Source: Bacteroidota bacterium
Lineage (GTDB): Bacteria > Bacteroidota > Ignavibacteria > UBA10030
Direction of reading: 5' to 3'
NCBI GenBank assembly: GCA_026416125.1
Contig: JAOAFT010000022.1
Location: forward strand, 1 to 36,894
DNA: 36,894 nt
This document shows positions 1-10,134 of this stretch, piece after piece. Each line of letters opens with the position of its first letter. Position 1 is the first letter of the stretch. Below the pieces are notes generated by a model. It was not told the DNA's origin. It was given only the letters and a program-made list of their open reading frames with translations, and did not search any database. The position numbers and the translations under genes are program-made.

Positions 1-86
1 CGCCCGTGTGGGGCGCGACATATCATTGTCTATATAGACTTCTGGTTCATTTTTGTTTCAATCCACGCGCCCGTGTGGGGCGCGAC
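1..86 (-). CRISPR. CRISPR array, leader-proximal end (type I-C repeats)
   Basis: One complete 32-nt repeat lies at 55-86 and the last 19 nt of a second, identical where visible, at 1-19. They flank one 35-nt spacer (20-54). Read on the minus strand, the repeat starts GTCGCGCCCC, carries a perfect 7-bp stem (CGCGCCC/GGGCGCG) around a 5-nt loop, and ends in GTGGATTGAAAC, the usual type I-C 3' end. That orientation matches the cas operon and puts the leader between cas2 and the array, so 20-54 should be the newest spacer. The array continues beyond the left edge of the window. Confidence 0.95.
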
Positions 87-251
87 TGCCGGGCGTTTTT
101 ACCTTTGTTTACTATCTGTATCTACCATTTATAACTCTAAGCTTTTTGAGTAATTCTATTTAGAATGCAATTCGATTCAATTCTGCATATTATACTCATT
201 TTTCAAACCGCTAACCTCGCAGCCTGTTTGTGTACACTTCAGTTAGCGATT
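87..251 (-). promoter_or_regulatory. CRISPR leader between cas2 and the first repeat
   Basis: This is an AT-rich non-coding stretch of 165 bases between the cas2 stop codon and the first repeat. Just after cas2 there is an inverted repeat (CGCTAAC at 209-215, GTTAGCG at 242-248), an element I recall as common in type I-C leaders. A perfect TATAAT box on the minus strand sits at 189-194 with no convincing -35 hexamer. It would start transcription roughly 90-100 nt before the first repeat. Leader assignment is secure from position; the promoter is inferred. Confidence 0.75.
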
Positions 252-542
252 TCAGACAATGAAAGGTTCATCCCAACTAACACTCTTTTTTGCCCCGTAG
301 TGTTCAACCCGTCGTTGCCAATTTGAACCCAAGAAGTAAAACCTCAAACTATCCTCTTCGGCGTTGTAAATTTTCAGTAAGGTATTCTTCAAAACTTCCC
401 ACTGGGCTGGATCGACATTGCATTCAAACACAGAATTTTGTACTCGCATACCATAATTCAAACATGCTTCTGCTATCTTTCGGAGTCTGGTTGTACCAGC
501 TTCTGATTTTGTTGATACATCGTAACTTACAACTACTACCAT
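252..542 (-). CDS. cas2: CRISPR-associated endonuclease Cas2 (type I-C)
   Basis: This 96-residue protein is the small partner of Cas1 in the spacer integration complex. The N-terminus VVVVSYDVSTKSEAG has the beta-strand with the conserved Asp of Cas2 (ferredoxin-like fold), followed by RLRKIAEACLNYGMRVQNSVFEC, the family's most conserved stretch. The length is normal for the I-C subtype. The start is supported by a GAGGGA ribosome binding site 6-7 nt upstream. It is the last gene of the cas operon, 9 nt after cas1 and directly before the leader. Confidence 0.97.
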   Translation of the reverse strand: MVVVVSYDVSTKSEAGTTRLRKIAEACLNYGMRVQNSVFECNVDPAQWEVLKNTLLKIYNAEEDSLRFYFLGSNWQRRVEHYGAKKSVSWDEPFIV

Positions 543-551
543 TGTGTTCCC

Positions 552-1580
552 TCATCGAATATAAAATGGTGGATAACTTGAAATATCACCACGGATATAT
601 CGAGCAAGTAACTGCGCCTGAACATATGGTAATAACCCTATGGTCATTTTTTCTTCTAAGAAAGGGTGTACAATCTCTTCCTGTTTCCGCTTATGATACG
701 CTGTCAAAATTATTTTCCGGGCATTATCGTTTAAACGGACTTCGCCTGTTTCTTGTATTTCAAAATCATCACTTGTAATCTGTTTTAAATTGATAACATT
801 GAGCATAATCCGGTCACCTAAGTAAGCTCGGAACTCTTCCATAAGATCCAATGCCAAACTAGGTCTTCCTGGTCGTACTCGGTGAAGAAATCCTACATAG
901 GGATCGAGCCCGACTGTTTCAATTGCTGAACGCACATCGATAGCTAATAGCACATAAACAAACGACAATAAAGCATTGACAGGATCACGGGGTGGACGTT
1001 TCGTTCGTTTCGTAAACCGAAAATCATCTTTCTGCGTAATAATGAGTTGGGAAAGTTCACTGAAGTAGATTGAAGCGCAATCACCCTCATGACCACGGAG
1101 TTCGTCGAGTGTTTGTGCACGACTAATATCAGAAATACGATTCCCCAACATTGTTATAGCTGTACTAAGTTCAGGAGTACAATGTTCAGGATGGTTTCGT
1201 TGGTGACGTTGCAATAACGTGCGACAATTCAATACTTTCGCTGCAACGATAGGGCGTGCAATAGCGAGTGCTTGTGCCTCATCATCAGCTATTCTATACT
1301 GAGCTTTTCGGAGCAGAACATTCCCTTGTTGTGCACCCTGTACACGCGCAAGGAATCGACCATACTCTGTCAGATAACTGATTCCAACATTGTTTTCTGC
1401 GCAAAACGCCATGAGTGCTGGTGTAATTGCTTTAAACCCGAAACAGACAATATTTTCAATTGATTTGACAGGGGCTTGTAAAATTTTTTGATTATTCACC
1501 TCAACTACGAACGTTTCATGCTCCTTTCTGATATATGCATCTTCGGATGTAATGTATAACGTTGTAAGATGCTTTTTCAT
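552..1580 (-). CDS. cas1: CRISPR-associated endonuclease Cas1 (type I-C)
   Basis: This 342-residue protein is the integrase that inserts new spacers at the leader end of the array together with Cas2. The N-terminal beta domain runs to about residue 85. The C-terminal helical domain carries the metal-binding residues: E165 in RGHEGDCAS, H233 in GFLHRVRPGRPS, and D245/E248 in LALDLMEEF. All expected catalytic positions are present and the length is normal. A GAGG ribosome binding site precedes the ATG, and the gene begins 9 nt after cas4 ends. It looks fully functional. Confidence 0.97.
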   Translation of the reverse strand: MKKHLTTLYITSEDAYIRKEHETFVVEVNNQKILQAPVKSIENIVCFGFKAITPALMAFCAENNVGISYLTEYGRFLARVQGAQQGNVLLRKAQYRIADDEAQALAIARPIVAAKVLNCRTLLQRHQRNHPEHCTPELSTAITMLGNRISDISRAQTLDELRGHEGDCASIYFSELSQLIITQKDDFRFTKRTKRPPRDPVNALLSFVYVLLAIDVRSAIETVGLDPYVGFLHRVRPGRPSLALDLMEEFRAYLGDRIMLNVINLKQITSDDFEIQETGEVRLNDNARKIILTAYHKRKQEEIVHPFLEEKMTIGLLPYVQAQLLARYIRGDISSYPPFYIR

Positions 1581-1589
1581 AGCAATACC

Positions 1590-2258
1590 TCATCCTCTTT
1601 CATTATCGCTCAGCATATAGAGTTGGTGTAAATATTTTATAAGTTTTTGCTCATTCATTGCTCGTGGCATGCATATATGCTCTATGGAACAGTTCCTACA
1701 CTTCGATGTGTACTGTGATTGTGGGATGGTACCCGAAGTAAGGAGATGTCGAACATTGATGATGGTCTCTGTTGTATGACGTCGCAATTCTTCAGTAAAG
1801 GGAACTGTAACACGCCGTCGGATTTTGCCATAAAAGAACGCTCCACATTCTATTGGAATGTCAAACATTTCTTCTAAGCAAAATGCTTGAGCACAAAGCT
1901 GAACAGAATCAGAACTATCGTCCTTCGGTTCACCGACTTTGAACTCCACGGGCATGATATGCTTCGTACGGCGCACACTGCACGAAGTACCATCACTACT
2001 TTCAGCAACTACCTCCACCACATCGCATCTCCCTGCTAACCCGAACCGTTTAGAATAGATATGCAAACCGCGTACAATTTTTTTATTCCCACGTACTTCT
2101 TCTGTTTCTGTATCAACTTTCTCGTGGAAGATCTCACCGCGGACGGTATAGAGATTATCTTCCCACTCTTTCTCAGTGTAAATTAATGCACATTGACGTG
2201 GACAATAGATATAATGCTGCAGCGAGCTGATTGGTATATACTCTCCATCGAACCCCAT
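1590..2258 (-). CDS. cas4: CRISPR-associated exonuclease Cas4 (type I-C)
   Basis: This 222-residue RecB-like nuclease takes part in PAM-dependent trimming of prespacers during adaptation. Four cysteines expected to hold an iron-sulphur cluster are visible: C19 in HYIYCPRQC and C187, C190, C196 in SKCRNCSIEHIC. The RecB nuclease residues are present: H45, D79 in GRCDVVE, E105 and K107 in VEFKVGE, and a Q-rich helix around 120-124. The ATG abuts the TAA of cas7 with no spacing and has no clear ribosome binding site, so it is probably translated by coupling to cas7. Confidence 0.96.
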   Translation of the reverse strand: MGFDGEYIPISSLQHYIYCPRQCALIYTEKEWEDNLYTVRGEIFHEKVDTETEEVRGNKKIVRGLHIYSKRFGLAGRCDVVEVVAESSDGTSCSVRRTKHIMPVEFKVGEPKDDSSDSVQLCAQAFCLEEMFDIPIECGAFFYGKIRRRVTVPFTEELRRHTTETIINVRHLLTSGTIPQSQYTSKCRNCSIEHICMPRAMNEQKLIKYLHQLYMLSDNERG

Positions 2259-3110
2259 TTACTCAACAATCGCAGTTTGAGAAAATTCTTGCATAGGTTT
2301 TCCATCCAATAAAATTTCATAGTCTGTGAATTCTCGTGCTGGACCTTGCGTTGTTCTTCGATGGGAAACACGAGTAAAAAGTTCATGTGCTGGTTTGTTA
2401 CCAAGAGCTGTCTTATGTTCAAAAATTATCAGCCGACGGGCACTCATCAGTCCACGTGCAGCTGAGCGATCGTGTTCAAACATGTTCTGCAACGCTTCCC
2501 AAAAGAGATACAAGTCTTCTTGAGAAAAACCTGTTTGTGCCGCAAGGAAGGGTGACACAAAACCATGTACTCGGTAAAGACCATATGGGACTGTATACTT
2601 ACGTCCCATCTCTGAGCCACCAGATTCAGCACGTTCTTCTTTAGTTTTAGCGACACGAGTGATACTGTGTTCTAAAGCAACTATAGGTTCTACAGAACGA
2701 GCAAACGTAAGTTGAACAGGTCCACGGACTTGTCCAGCATTTTTACCTGTTGTCATTACTGCGCCGAAAACGCGTATGTCGTAGTAATTCTTGCACATCC
2801 ATTGTCTTGCTGATTCTATTTTCTCATCTTCCTTAGTTTTGCTTTTCACAGATTCGTCTTCTCTTGCTTCAGCTATCAAATTATTTAGTATTGCTTTTTC
2901 TTTCACAAAAATATCATATGGACGTTTGAACTCTCTAATAATTGCTATATAGTTCCTAACTTTTCGTTTCAAACACACATCAGTAACTACTCCTATCCCA
3001 GTTTCCGCATCAATACGAGGTAAGTTGCCAGCATCTGGATCGCCATTGGGATTACCATCCTTTACATCAAAATAGTACACGAAATCATAACGTTTTGTAA
3101 TAGTAGACAT
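2259..3110 (-). CDS. cas7c: Cas7/Csd2, type I-C Cascade backbone subunit
   Basis: This 283-residue RNA-binding protein polymerises along the crRNA to form the backbone of the type I-C effector. The N-terminus has the Csd2 signature [21 protein letters not shown] followed by [19 protein letters not shown]. Other family landmarks are [22 protein letters not shown], the [12 protein letters not shown] block and the C-terminal [16 protein letters not shown]. Length is typical. A strong AAGGAG site precedes the ATG. It lies 38 nt after cas8c. Confidence 0.97.
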   Translation of the reverse strand: MSTITKRYDFVYYFDVKDGNPNGDPDAGNLPRIDAETGIGVVTDVCLKRKVRNYIAIIREFKRPYDIFVKEKAILNNLIAEAREDESVKSKTKEDEKIESARQWMCKNYYDIRVFGAVMTTGKNAGQVRGPVQLTFARSVEPIVALEHSITRVAKTKEERAESGGSEMGRKYTVPYGLYRVHGFVSPFLAAQTGFSQEDLYLFWEALQNMFEHDRSAARGLMSARRLIIFEHKTALGNKPAHELFTRVSHRRTTQGPAREFTDYEILLDGKPMQEFSQTAIVE

Positions 3111-3148
3111 GGCTTTGCTCCTTTCTTTGTAAATGGTTAGTATTATTT

Positions 3149-4879
3149 TTATTCACTATTTCCCTTTTTGCTTATAAAGAAATCTTGGCGTTGATGATAA
3201 TATCCGATTGCAAAATATGCTTGGTCATTCATTGTGAGATGATTCGGAAATATTGTAATGTTCCACAGAATCTCGCCAATGAGTTTTTCGAAGTTTACTC
3301 GCCTCCCAGGGTTTTCCAATTTTGCCAAATGATGATTTTTAAGTTTTAACAATTGTGAAAATACTGCTATAGGGTTTGTTGAAGCTGCACCATAAAAACG
3401 GTCACGAATTGTAGTATTTATACCTGGCTGTGCCTCTTCTTGGATTTTTTCTAAAACAGCAAATAGACGACCAAGTAAGTAACCGAGATTAGTGTTTGAT
3501 GAATCGAGTGCCATAGCAATCTCCTTTTCGTAAGGTTTATAAATACGATTAAAACGATTAATTGTTGCTTTGAGTATTGAAGCACGTGCATGTGTAACGT
3601 CACGTTTTGCACGGATGCGGCGTATACACTGATAGAGAAGCGTCATAGGATATGGTGTTCCGTCTAAAATGCTTTCAAAAACTGCAGATGCAAGGTTTGG
3701 TGGAACGTTCTCCATTTTATAATCTAATGCAGTTGAAGTAAGGATACGATAGAGTGAGAGATGTTCAGGCTCTTTTGGACCGTGGATAATTTTAAAATCT
3801 TCAAAGTGCTTAAAAATATTTACTCCAAAGTCTCTAATAGTCCCTTGGCGGAAGAATCTAATAGAGATTCGTGATGCGTTTGGTGCTAAAGCAAGCACAT
3901 AAAATCTTTCACTACTTTGCGTAAGTTTCCCAGTATTAATTGCTTCGTAAAGGCTTTTCACAGCTTCTATGTTGCGGTCAGGGTTGTCTTTATCATCGGT
4001 CAAATACCAAGGGAAAACAGACTCAAAATCGTATAGTTGTTTCGCTTTTCTTTTCTCAGCCCAAAAAACAATTGTAGCATCTCCAATGTAAACTTTGTTA
4101 TCGTTCGAATTTACCAGACTTTGAAGAGCTTTTGTATATCGAGATGCTGAAAGTTTGCAAACGGGGGCATTTAAGCTTTGCTCTTTTCCATAAGACAAGT
4201 AAGCAGAGTCATTAAATGAAATGAGATTGGCACCTGAAGATTTTGCATCTCTTATACCTTTAATCACTTTATGTGTTCGTTCAAGCGGTACGTTATTTGC
4301 TCCAGTTAATAGGCACGTACCTAAATCACTACCGGAATTTAACGCAGACTCTGCAGCCTTACGTGCATGATTTTTGCAAGCAATAGGAAATTTATCTCCT
4401 TGTATTCGAAACGTAACGATTGGTGAACCTGTGGTAATTATTTTCCCTACCTCCTTGTGTTCAAGAATTTTTTTAAACGGTTTATCTCTTTTTTGTTCAA
4501 GCTTATAGAATTTTAACACTGCCTCAACATCTTTGGGTGGTGATGGATAAAAGTGTTTAATTGTTTCAACAAACGATTTTAGTTTTATTTTCCCCTTTTT
4601 CCCAATGCCAAAAACAAATTCTGATTTATCCCACAATAGGTTTGCATCATCTCCAGCATTTGAATGTTTCTCTGACTGTTTTCCGATGTCGGGAACGTAA
4701 TAAGTTGTTCCAAAAACTCTATTACCTTCAGTTCTTTGGTGATTTTCGATATCTACAAATTCCCCATTGTTATCTATTACGACAATAAAATCTATTTCTT
4801 TTTCAATGAAACCGTCTGGTGCTATTTGATTTTGCTCTAATTTTCGTTGGTAATACTCATACAGTGCTTGCAGTATCAT
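3149..4879 (-). CDS. cas8c: Cas8c/Csd1, type I-C Cascade large subunit
   Basis: This 576-residue large subunit of the type I-C effector is thought to read the PAM and recruit Cas3. Recognition rests on overall Csd1 features: the N-terminal [11 protein letters not shown], a central [20 protein letters not shown] segment followed by [17 protein letters not shown], and the C-terminal helical part with [16 protein letters not shown]. The length is normal. Its ATG overlaps the cas5 stop as ATGA (4876-4879), and an AAGGAGG ribosome binding site lies inside the end of cas5. The two are therefore translationally coupled. Confidence 0.95.
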   Translation of the reverse strand: MILQALYEYYQRKLEQNQIAPDGFIEKEIDFIVVIDNNGEFVDIENHQRTEGNRVFGTTYYVPDIGKQSEKHSNAGDDANLLWDKSEFVFGIGKKGKIKLKSFVETIKHFYPSPPKDVEAVLKFYKLEQKRDKPFKKILEHKEVGKIITTGSPIVTFRIQGDKFPIACKNHARKAAESALNSGSDLGTCLLTGANNVPLERTHKVIKGIRDAKSSGANLISFNDSAYLSYGKEQSLNAPVCKLSASRYTKALQSLVNSNDNKVYIGDATIVFWAEKRKAKQLYDFESVFPWYLTDDKDNPDRNIEAVKSLYEAINTGKLTQSSERFYVLALAPNASRISIRFFRQGTIRDFGVNIFKHFEDFKIIHGPKEPEHLSLYRILTSTALDYKMENVPPNLASAVFESILDGTPYPMTLLYQCIRRIRAKRDVTHARASILKATINRFNRIYKPYEKEIAMALDSSNTNLGYLLGRLFAVLEKIQEEAQPGINTTIRDRFYGAASTNPIAVFSQLLKLKNHHLAKLENPGRRVNFEKLIGEILWNITIFPNHLTMNDQAYFAIGYYHQRQDFFISKKGNSE

Positions 4880-5631
4880 CTTAGTACCTCCTTACTAGCT
4901 ATCGGTGGAACGTGAATAACACCTTGCTCCAATTTCGCACGGAAAAACATCGGCTTTGGATTTTCTACATCAGTAAAATCCATATCGTACAACATGTAGC
5001 CGAGATCACGTGTTTCCTGAATAGGTTGTAGAGGATCATTCTCAGGATTATCCACAAGCCGAAAATGGCAACTGAATTCGCGGCACCCAAGGTACGGTTG
5101 ATTAAAACACTGGCCTTTTCGTGCTCGACGCTCAAACATCGCGAGATACTTGCCAGGTGTTTCACCATTACGTGAACGATCCATCTTTTCTTTGAAAAAT
5201 TTCAGTTCTTCTTGTATAAAGTCCTGCTCTTCTTGATCCCACAAGAACATCGGCACAGTCTGAAACGTAAGGTGTGTCCGTTTCTCCAGTGGAATGTATT
5301 CGAGCGTTGCATAGAAACGATAGTGAACATCTTTTAGTAATACACCTGCACGTTGCTGGCGATCATCTTCGATGAAAATACCATTACTCCTATCGCTCAT
5401 TCTGCTTCCTATTTCATTGCGCCGTACCGAGGTCCATTTGATTGGCTTCAATACTTCAATTTTATTTACGTGCCATCGTATCGCAGGCTTCCAAAGGATC
5501 GCTTCGAACACTGCCCGTACTGCAGAAGGTGTAGGTACGTCATAGCTAACACGTTCAACTTTCATTTCAGGACGTGTAAAACATGCGTAGTCCCCCCACA
5601 CTTCGAGACAAAAAGGTTTGTAAGGGTTCAT
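4876..5631 (-). CDS. cas5c: Cas5d, type I-C crRNA-processing endoribonuclease
   Basis: This protein is 251 residues. In type I-C systems, which lack Cas6, Cas5d cuts the pre-crRNA and then stays bound to the 5' handle. The N-terminus CLEVWGDYACFTRPEMKVERVSY and the next block DVPTPSAVRAVFEAILWKP are characteristic of Cas5 (RAMP fold). Further family blocks are LLKDVHYRFYATLE and the C-terminal YLGCREFSCHF. No cas6 is present nearby, consistent with this role. An AAGGAT site precedes the ATG. A 101-nt gap separates it from cas3, large for this operon, so an internal promoter is possible though none is clear. Confidence 0.95.
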   Translation of the reverse strand: MNPYKPFCLEVWGDYACFTRPEMKVERVSYDVPTPSAVRAVFEAILWKPAIRWHVNKIEVLKPIKWTSVRRNEIGSRMSDRSNGIFIEDDRQQRAGVLLKDVHYRFYATLEYIPLEKRTHLTFQTVPMFLWDQEEQDFIQEELKFFKEKMDRSRNGETPGKYLAMFERRARKGQCFNQPYLGCREFSCHFRLVDNPENDPLQPIQETRDLGYMLYDMDFTDVENPKPMFFRAKLEQGVIHVPPIASKEVLR

Positions 5632-5732
5632 AATATTATCCTTCTTTGTTGATGAATAGATTTATAAACACTTAAACCATTTCAGAATAATACCGTACTC
5701 TCTTAGTTTTATCATACTACATATCTGATATG

Positions 5733-8030
5733 CTATATTACACAATTCTCTAACCATTTTGTATCATCCAATTCTAAACCCAGACCTGGCTTGTACAAGC
5801 CATCACTGCTTTGTATCCAGTATCCAGCTACCTCTTGGACAAATCCCTGCTTTCGTATGTTTTCAAAAATTTTCAAATGTACGTTGACTACAAATCGTTG
5901 AAGCTTTCTTAGAAGGTTACGATTAATGTTTCCTGCCTGTAATTGCTTGATGAGTTCTTCGCTATTATTTCCATTCTTTGGATTCGTATACCATACAACA
6001 ATGCTTTGTTGTACTTCGTCGATGAGATTGAATTCCTGAGCAAACGAACGGAATGCAAAAACAAAATATGGTGCATTTTTTACAAGTCGCTCATAAAACC
6101 GTGGTTTATCCATATCATCTAATCGTGCATAAAAGTATTCAAAATATTGTTTGAATAACTGAGGTGATAGTTCGTCTACTTTATTATTTCTTAACAATTC
6201 TTTGCATGCATCTTCTTGGTATCGTAGCAAACCACGTGGTGATGGTTTTGGTGGAATGAACACAATTACTTTTCCTTTCTGGGGTAATTTGCCTTCTCGG
6301 TTACAACGACCAGCAGCTTGTGCAAGGGAATCGAAACCAGTAAGTGCTCGGTACACAACAGGGAAATCAATATCAACACCTGCTTCTACTACTTGAGTGC
6401 TAATAACGCGAATTTGTTTACCTTGTCGAAGCTTTTCTTTTATAGTGGATATAATGACACTTCGTTCTTCCCCACACATCAAGGCAGAAAGATGTATAGT
6501 GTCTTCAGGCATAAGGTTATGGAGCTCACGACAATCTTTTCGAGAGTTTACAATACAGAGTACTTGTTCGTGCTGGAGAAGTTCATCACGTACATTTTCC
6601 CAGTTCATCGGATTGGTTAGTGTTTTGGGAAAAATTATTTCTACCCTGTTATTCCATTCTCTGGCTAGTGACTCTGGATCATCAATAATAGGACGTACAT
6701 TGTGAAGTCCCTGAATAACTGTAGGTGGCCTTCCAATTGTTCCTTCAAAAAGGGGTTGCGTAGCAGTCATCATAACTACAGTAACTCCAAAGTGATCGAC
6801 AAGTCCACGTAATACCGACAGAATTGGCTTGAGATGTTCAGGTGGCAGCAACTGTACTTCATCGAGAATAATGACACTGTTTACTATATTGTGGAGTTTC
6901 CTGCACATGGATGGTGTGTTTGCAAAAAGTGACTCAAAGAGCTCAACATTTGTTGTTATGATGATTGGTGCATCCCAATTTTCACAGGCAAGACGATTCC
7001 GTGCAGTTTCTTCTCTCGGATCGATATTGCTATGATGTTCTACAACTTGGTCTTCGCCAAAGAGAACATTACCACTGTTTTTTCTCTCTATAATTTCTTC
7101 ATCGTTATCGGTACCGTATTTGAGAATTTTTGCTGTTTGTTCAATGATGCTTGTATAAGGAATAGCAATGATTATTCGACGTTTTCCAAAGTGCAACGCA
7201 TGTTCAAGTGCAAATGCCAAAGACGAGAGTGTCTTCCCACCTCCGGTTGGAACAGTGAGCGAGAAAGTTCCTGGTGGAAGTTTTGCTTTTTCGACACATA
7301 TTGTACGTATTTCTTTCCGCTTTCTGTTTATTGGTGTATCAGGTACTTGTTGTTCTTTTTGAGCTATAAAGTAATCAAAGCGTTTCTTGAGTTCATGAAG
7401 TGAAAGGTATGTGCCACGCGCCTTTGTGTGCTCAGGTTCCATAAATTCTTCAGTATCAAGAAAATCTGCGTCTACTAAACATGAGAATAGCATACGAATC
7501 CAAAGATGAAGATGTTCAAAGGATTGTTTTTCGTTTGAAATGACACACGGTTTAGTTATCGGAAGTGGACAGTTTAAAAAACTTGTTGCTGCCTCGACTG
7601 ATTGAACTAAATTGGTTGAAGTTATTTCTGAGTTCTTAAGTAATCGACATTCTAGCTCAGAGTACCAATCAGATAATCCACTGTGATGCCCTGATATTGT
7701 ATAGGCAAAAACACGTGAAGGTATTTCATTGTTACACTGCTTAACAGCTACTAATGCACCTACACCACTATGAGGTGGTTTTCCTCTTTGGCTCTCAATA
7801 TGTAGATTTTCATCTTGGTTAGCATGGGTACGGATGTACTGCTGCCAGAGTGGATGATACTTTCCAAGATCATGAAGGTAACCAATGTATTCACCCCAAT
7901 CTCTGTTACCAAATTCAGCAGCAAATGTGCCGGCAAGCTGTGCCACACGGTGGAGGTGTTCTGGAAGAGAGTGGTACACTACAACATTATTTCCAGTTTT
8001 CTTACAATGAGCCACATACTGCTCTGCCAT
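5733..8030 (-). CDS. cas3: CRISPR-associated helicase/nuclease Cas3 (HD domain N-terminal)
   Basis: This 765-residue protein is the effector that unwinds and degrades target DNA after Cascade binding. The N-terminal HD nuclease shows H25, the H53-D54 pair in GYLHDLGKYHPLW, H87, H115-H116 in SGHHSGL and D187 in LVDADF. The SF2 helicase core follows: Walker A PTGGGKT (261-267), the DEVQ box (390-393), MTATQ (421-425), STQVVEAGVDIDFP (544-557) and motif VI QAAGRCNREG (571-580). All motifs are intact. A GGGGGAG ribosome binding site precedes the ATG. It is the first cas gene, 72 nt after the acyl-CoA synthetase gene on the same strand. Confidence 0.97.
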   Translation of the reverse strand: MAEQYVAHCKKTGNNVVVYHSLPEHLHRVAQLAGTFAAEFGNRDWGEYIGYLHDLGKYHPLWQQYIRTHANQDENLHIESQRGKPPHSGVGALVAVKQCNNEIPSRVFAYTISGHHSGLSDWYSELECRLLKNSEITSTNLVQSVEAATSFLNCPLPITKPCVISNEKQSFEHLHLWIRMLFSCLVDADFLDTEEFMEPEHTKARGTYLSLHELKKRFDYFIAQKEQQVPDTPINRKRKEIRTICVEKAKLPPGTFSLTVPTGGGKTLSSLAFALEHALHFGKRRIIIAIPYTSIIEQTAKILKYGTDNDEEIIERKNSGNVLFGEDQVVEHHSNIDPREETARNRLACENWDAPIIITTNVELFESLFANTPSMCRKLHNIVNSVIILDEVQLLPPEHLKPILSVLRGLVDHFGVTVVMMTATQPLFEGTIGRPPTVIQGLHNVRPIIDDPESLAREWNNRVEIIFPKTLTNPMNWENVRDELLQHEQVLCIVNSRKDCRELHNLMPEDTIHLSALMCGEERSVIISTIKEKLRQGKQIRVISTQVVEAGVDIDFPVVYRALTGFDSLAQAAGRCNREGKLPQKGKVIVFIPPKPSPRGLLRYQEDACKELLRNNKVDELSPQLFKQYFEYFYARLDDMDKPRFYERLVKNAPYFVFAFRSFAQEFNLIDEVQQSIVVWYTNPKNGNNSEELIKQLQAGNINRNLLRKLQRFVVNVHLKIFENIRKQGFVQEVAGYWIQSSDGLYKPGLGLELDDTKWLENCVI

Positions 8031-8102
8031 GTACTCCCCCGATATTTAATTTTTCATCACTACTTCGTGGCAATTCCTACAACTTTAATACCTCAACGAT
8101 TT

Positions 8103-10028
8103 TCACTCTAACATTCTTCTCATGATCATCATGTTCTGACTATTGAATATATTTTTCCCTTCAGAGGTAAACATGTACTCTATGCGATCTCGGTAAAACT
8201 CTGCTATCTTACCACGAACCATTTTCAACGTACTATTTAAGAACTTGTTCTGTTCTGTGAATCCTTCACCAAGAACAGAAAACGTTGCTGGTAACCACCG
8301 TTCAGGAAATTCACCGCCGTACTTTCCACCACTTTTAAATTGCGCAATTTGACTTTCCAGTAATTCTAAAGCAAGACGATGCCCCTTTTCTGTTGTCGGA
8401 TCAATATTATGGTGGAAAAGGTACCGCTGTATTGCTTCTCGATTTGGTACAACCAATGCCACGGTATACGGTGATTGGTTGTTGTAGAGCATGATTTGAT
8501 CGATGTACTCAGAATGTTCCGTAATAGCTTCTTCAATACCTTCAGGGCTATACTTTTCACCATCGTGACTGATAAGGAGGCTCTTCTCACGACCAAGAAC
8601 ATACAGAAACCCGTCATCATCAATATAGCCGAGATCTCCTGTGTACAGCCAACCATCTCGAATTGCTTCCTTTGTTGCTTTTTCGTTTCTCCAGTATCCT
8701 GCCATTACATTTTCCCCTCGTACAACAATTTCACCTTGGTGACCACGTGGAAGTTCATTGCCCTGTTCATCACATATTTTAATGTGCATGTTTATCACAG
8801 GTGTTCCAGAAGATCCAAGCTTGTGACGTGCTGGTACATTTGCGGAAATAATTGGTGATGCTTCCGTTAATCCATATCCTTGGTACATTGGTATACCAAT
8901 AGCATAGAAGAACCGCTGGAGTTCAATATCAAGAAGGGCTCCACCTCCGATGAAGAACTCAAGCCGACCACCAAACTGTTCTCGAATTTTACGGAACAAT
9001 AGTACATCATACACCCTGTATGCTGCCTTAAGAAATAGTGATGCATTCTTCCCTCGATCCCATCCATTGCCATTATACTTGTATGCAACGTTCAATGCTC
9101 GACGAAAGAGTGCTTCAACTGCTAATCCTTTTTCACGAATCCCTTTCTCAATATTTTTTCTGAAATTCTTTGCTAATGCAGGTACACTCAAGAGAAAGTG
9201 AGGACGAACCTCTCTGATATTCTGTGGAATATTCTTCAATGTTTCAAACGGTGTTTTCCCTACCTGAACTGATGCCATACTCGCACCATTCTTTATCAGC
9301 GTGTAGATCCCAGCAGTGTGTGCAAAACTGTGATCCCACGGAAGAATCAACAGCGAACAATAATATTCTGGAATTGGGAGTAAAGCGGATGCTTGTTCGA
9401 CGTTCGCTGTATAGTTTCGATGAGTGAGAACGATTCCTTTGGGATCTGCAGTTGTTCCAGAAGTATAGCAAATGGTCGCAGGATCTTGTTCAGAAACTGA
9501 CTGCCAGCGCTCTTCCAGCACCCTTTTTGAGATTGTTAAGAATAACTTTCCTTGCTCAAGAAGACGGATGAACGGAATCTCATCACTCATGTATCGATCT
9601 TGTTCGTCGAGTATAATGAGAACTTCGAGTGTAGTGAGATCTCTTTTTATAGTCCGAATTTTCTGCAGTTGGTGACCAGATACAATAATCATTCGACATC
9701 CTGCGTGCGCAAGACGAAACTTTAAGTCATTTAATTCTTCAATCTTAACAGAGAGAGGAACATTAATTGCACCTGTGTAAAGTATTCCCAATTCAGAAAT
9801 AACCCAATCGTTCCTTCCTTCAGAAAGTAGGGCAATCCGATCACCTTTCTGTACACCAAGACTCAACAATCCTGCTGCGCACTGGTGGACAAGTTTTTGT
9901 ATTTCAGCGTATGTGCTTCCCTCATAAGCATCACCTTTCTTTTCCCACATCATGACATTCAATCCATACTTTGCGTCATTTTTTTCAACTATTTGTAGTG
10001 TTGTGTGTTCCTTATATGAAATTACCAT
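8103..10028 (-). CDS. Long-chain fatty-acid--CoA ligase (AMP-binding)
   Basis: This 641-residue member of the ANL adenylating superfamily most resembles long-chain acyl-CoA synthetases (FadD/FAA1 type), which activate free fatty acids with ATP and CoA. The P-loop YTSGTTADPKG lies at 188-198. Also seen are GYGLTEASP, the hinge region YTGDLGYIDDDGFLYVLGREK and the C-terminal LNSTLKMVR with the expected catalytic lysine. There is no signal peptide, so it is cytoplasmic or membrane-associated. The ATG has no obvious ribosome binding site. Substrate chain length cannot be read from sequence. It is unrelated in function to the adjoining cas genes. Confidence 0.92.
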   Translation of the reverse strand: MVISYKEHTTLQIVEKNDAKYGLNVMMWEKKGDAYEGSTYAEIQKLVHQCAAGLLSLGVQKGDRIALLSEGRNDWVISELGILYTGAINVPLSVKIEELNDLKFRLAHAGCRMIIVSGHQLQKIRTIKRDLTTLEVLIILDEQDRYMSDEIPFIRLLEQGKLFLTISKRVLEERWQSVSEQDPATICYTSGTTADPKGIVLTHRNYTANVEQASALLPIPEYYCSLLILPWDHSFAHTAGIYTLIKNGASMASVQVGKTPFETLKNIPQNIREVRPHFLLSVPALAKNFRKNIEKGIREKGLAVEALFRRALNVAYKYNGNGWDRGKNASLFLKAAYRVYDVLLFRKIREQFGGRLEFFIGGGALLDIELQRFFYAIGIPMYQGYGLTEASPIISANVPARHKLGSSGTPVINMHIKICDEQGNELPRGHQGEIVVRGENVMAGYWRNEKATKEAIRDGWLYTGDLGYIDDDGFLYVLGREKSLLISHDGEKYSPEGIEEAITEHSEYIDQIMLYNNQSPYTVALVVPNREAIQRYLFHHNIDPTTEKGHRLALELLESQIAQFKSGGKYGGEFPERWLPATFSVLGEGFTEQNKFLNSTLKMVRGKIAEFYRDRIEYMFTSEGKNIFNSQNMMIMRRMLE

Positions 10029-10134
10029 TTGAATATTCTGAATTTGGTGTTTCGATAGTCTCTTCCCTTAATACTCAACAGCGTTACGCACTGTACTGAA
10101 TCCACGCAGTGAAATTATTGTTCGTTCGGTAGTG

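Noticed and set aside
290-778. 162-codon plus-strand ORF across cas2 and cas1
   Set aside because: It lies fully antisense to two well-recognised cas genes and has no plausible product.
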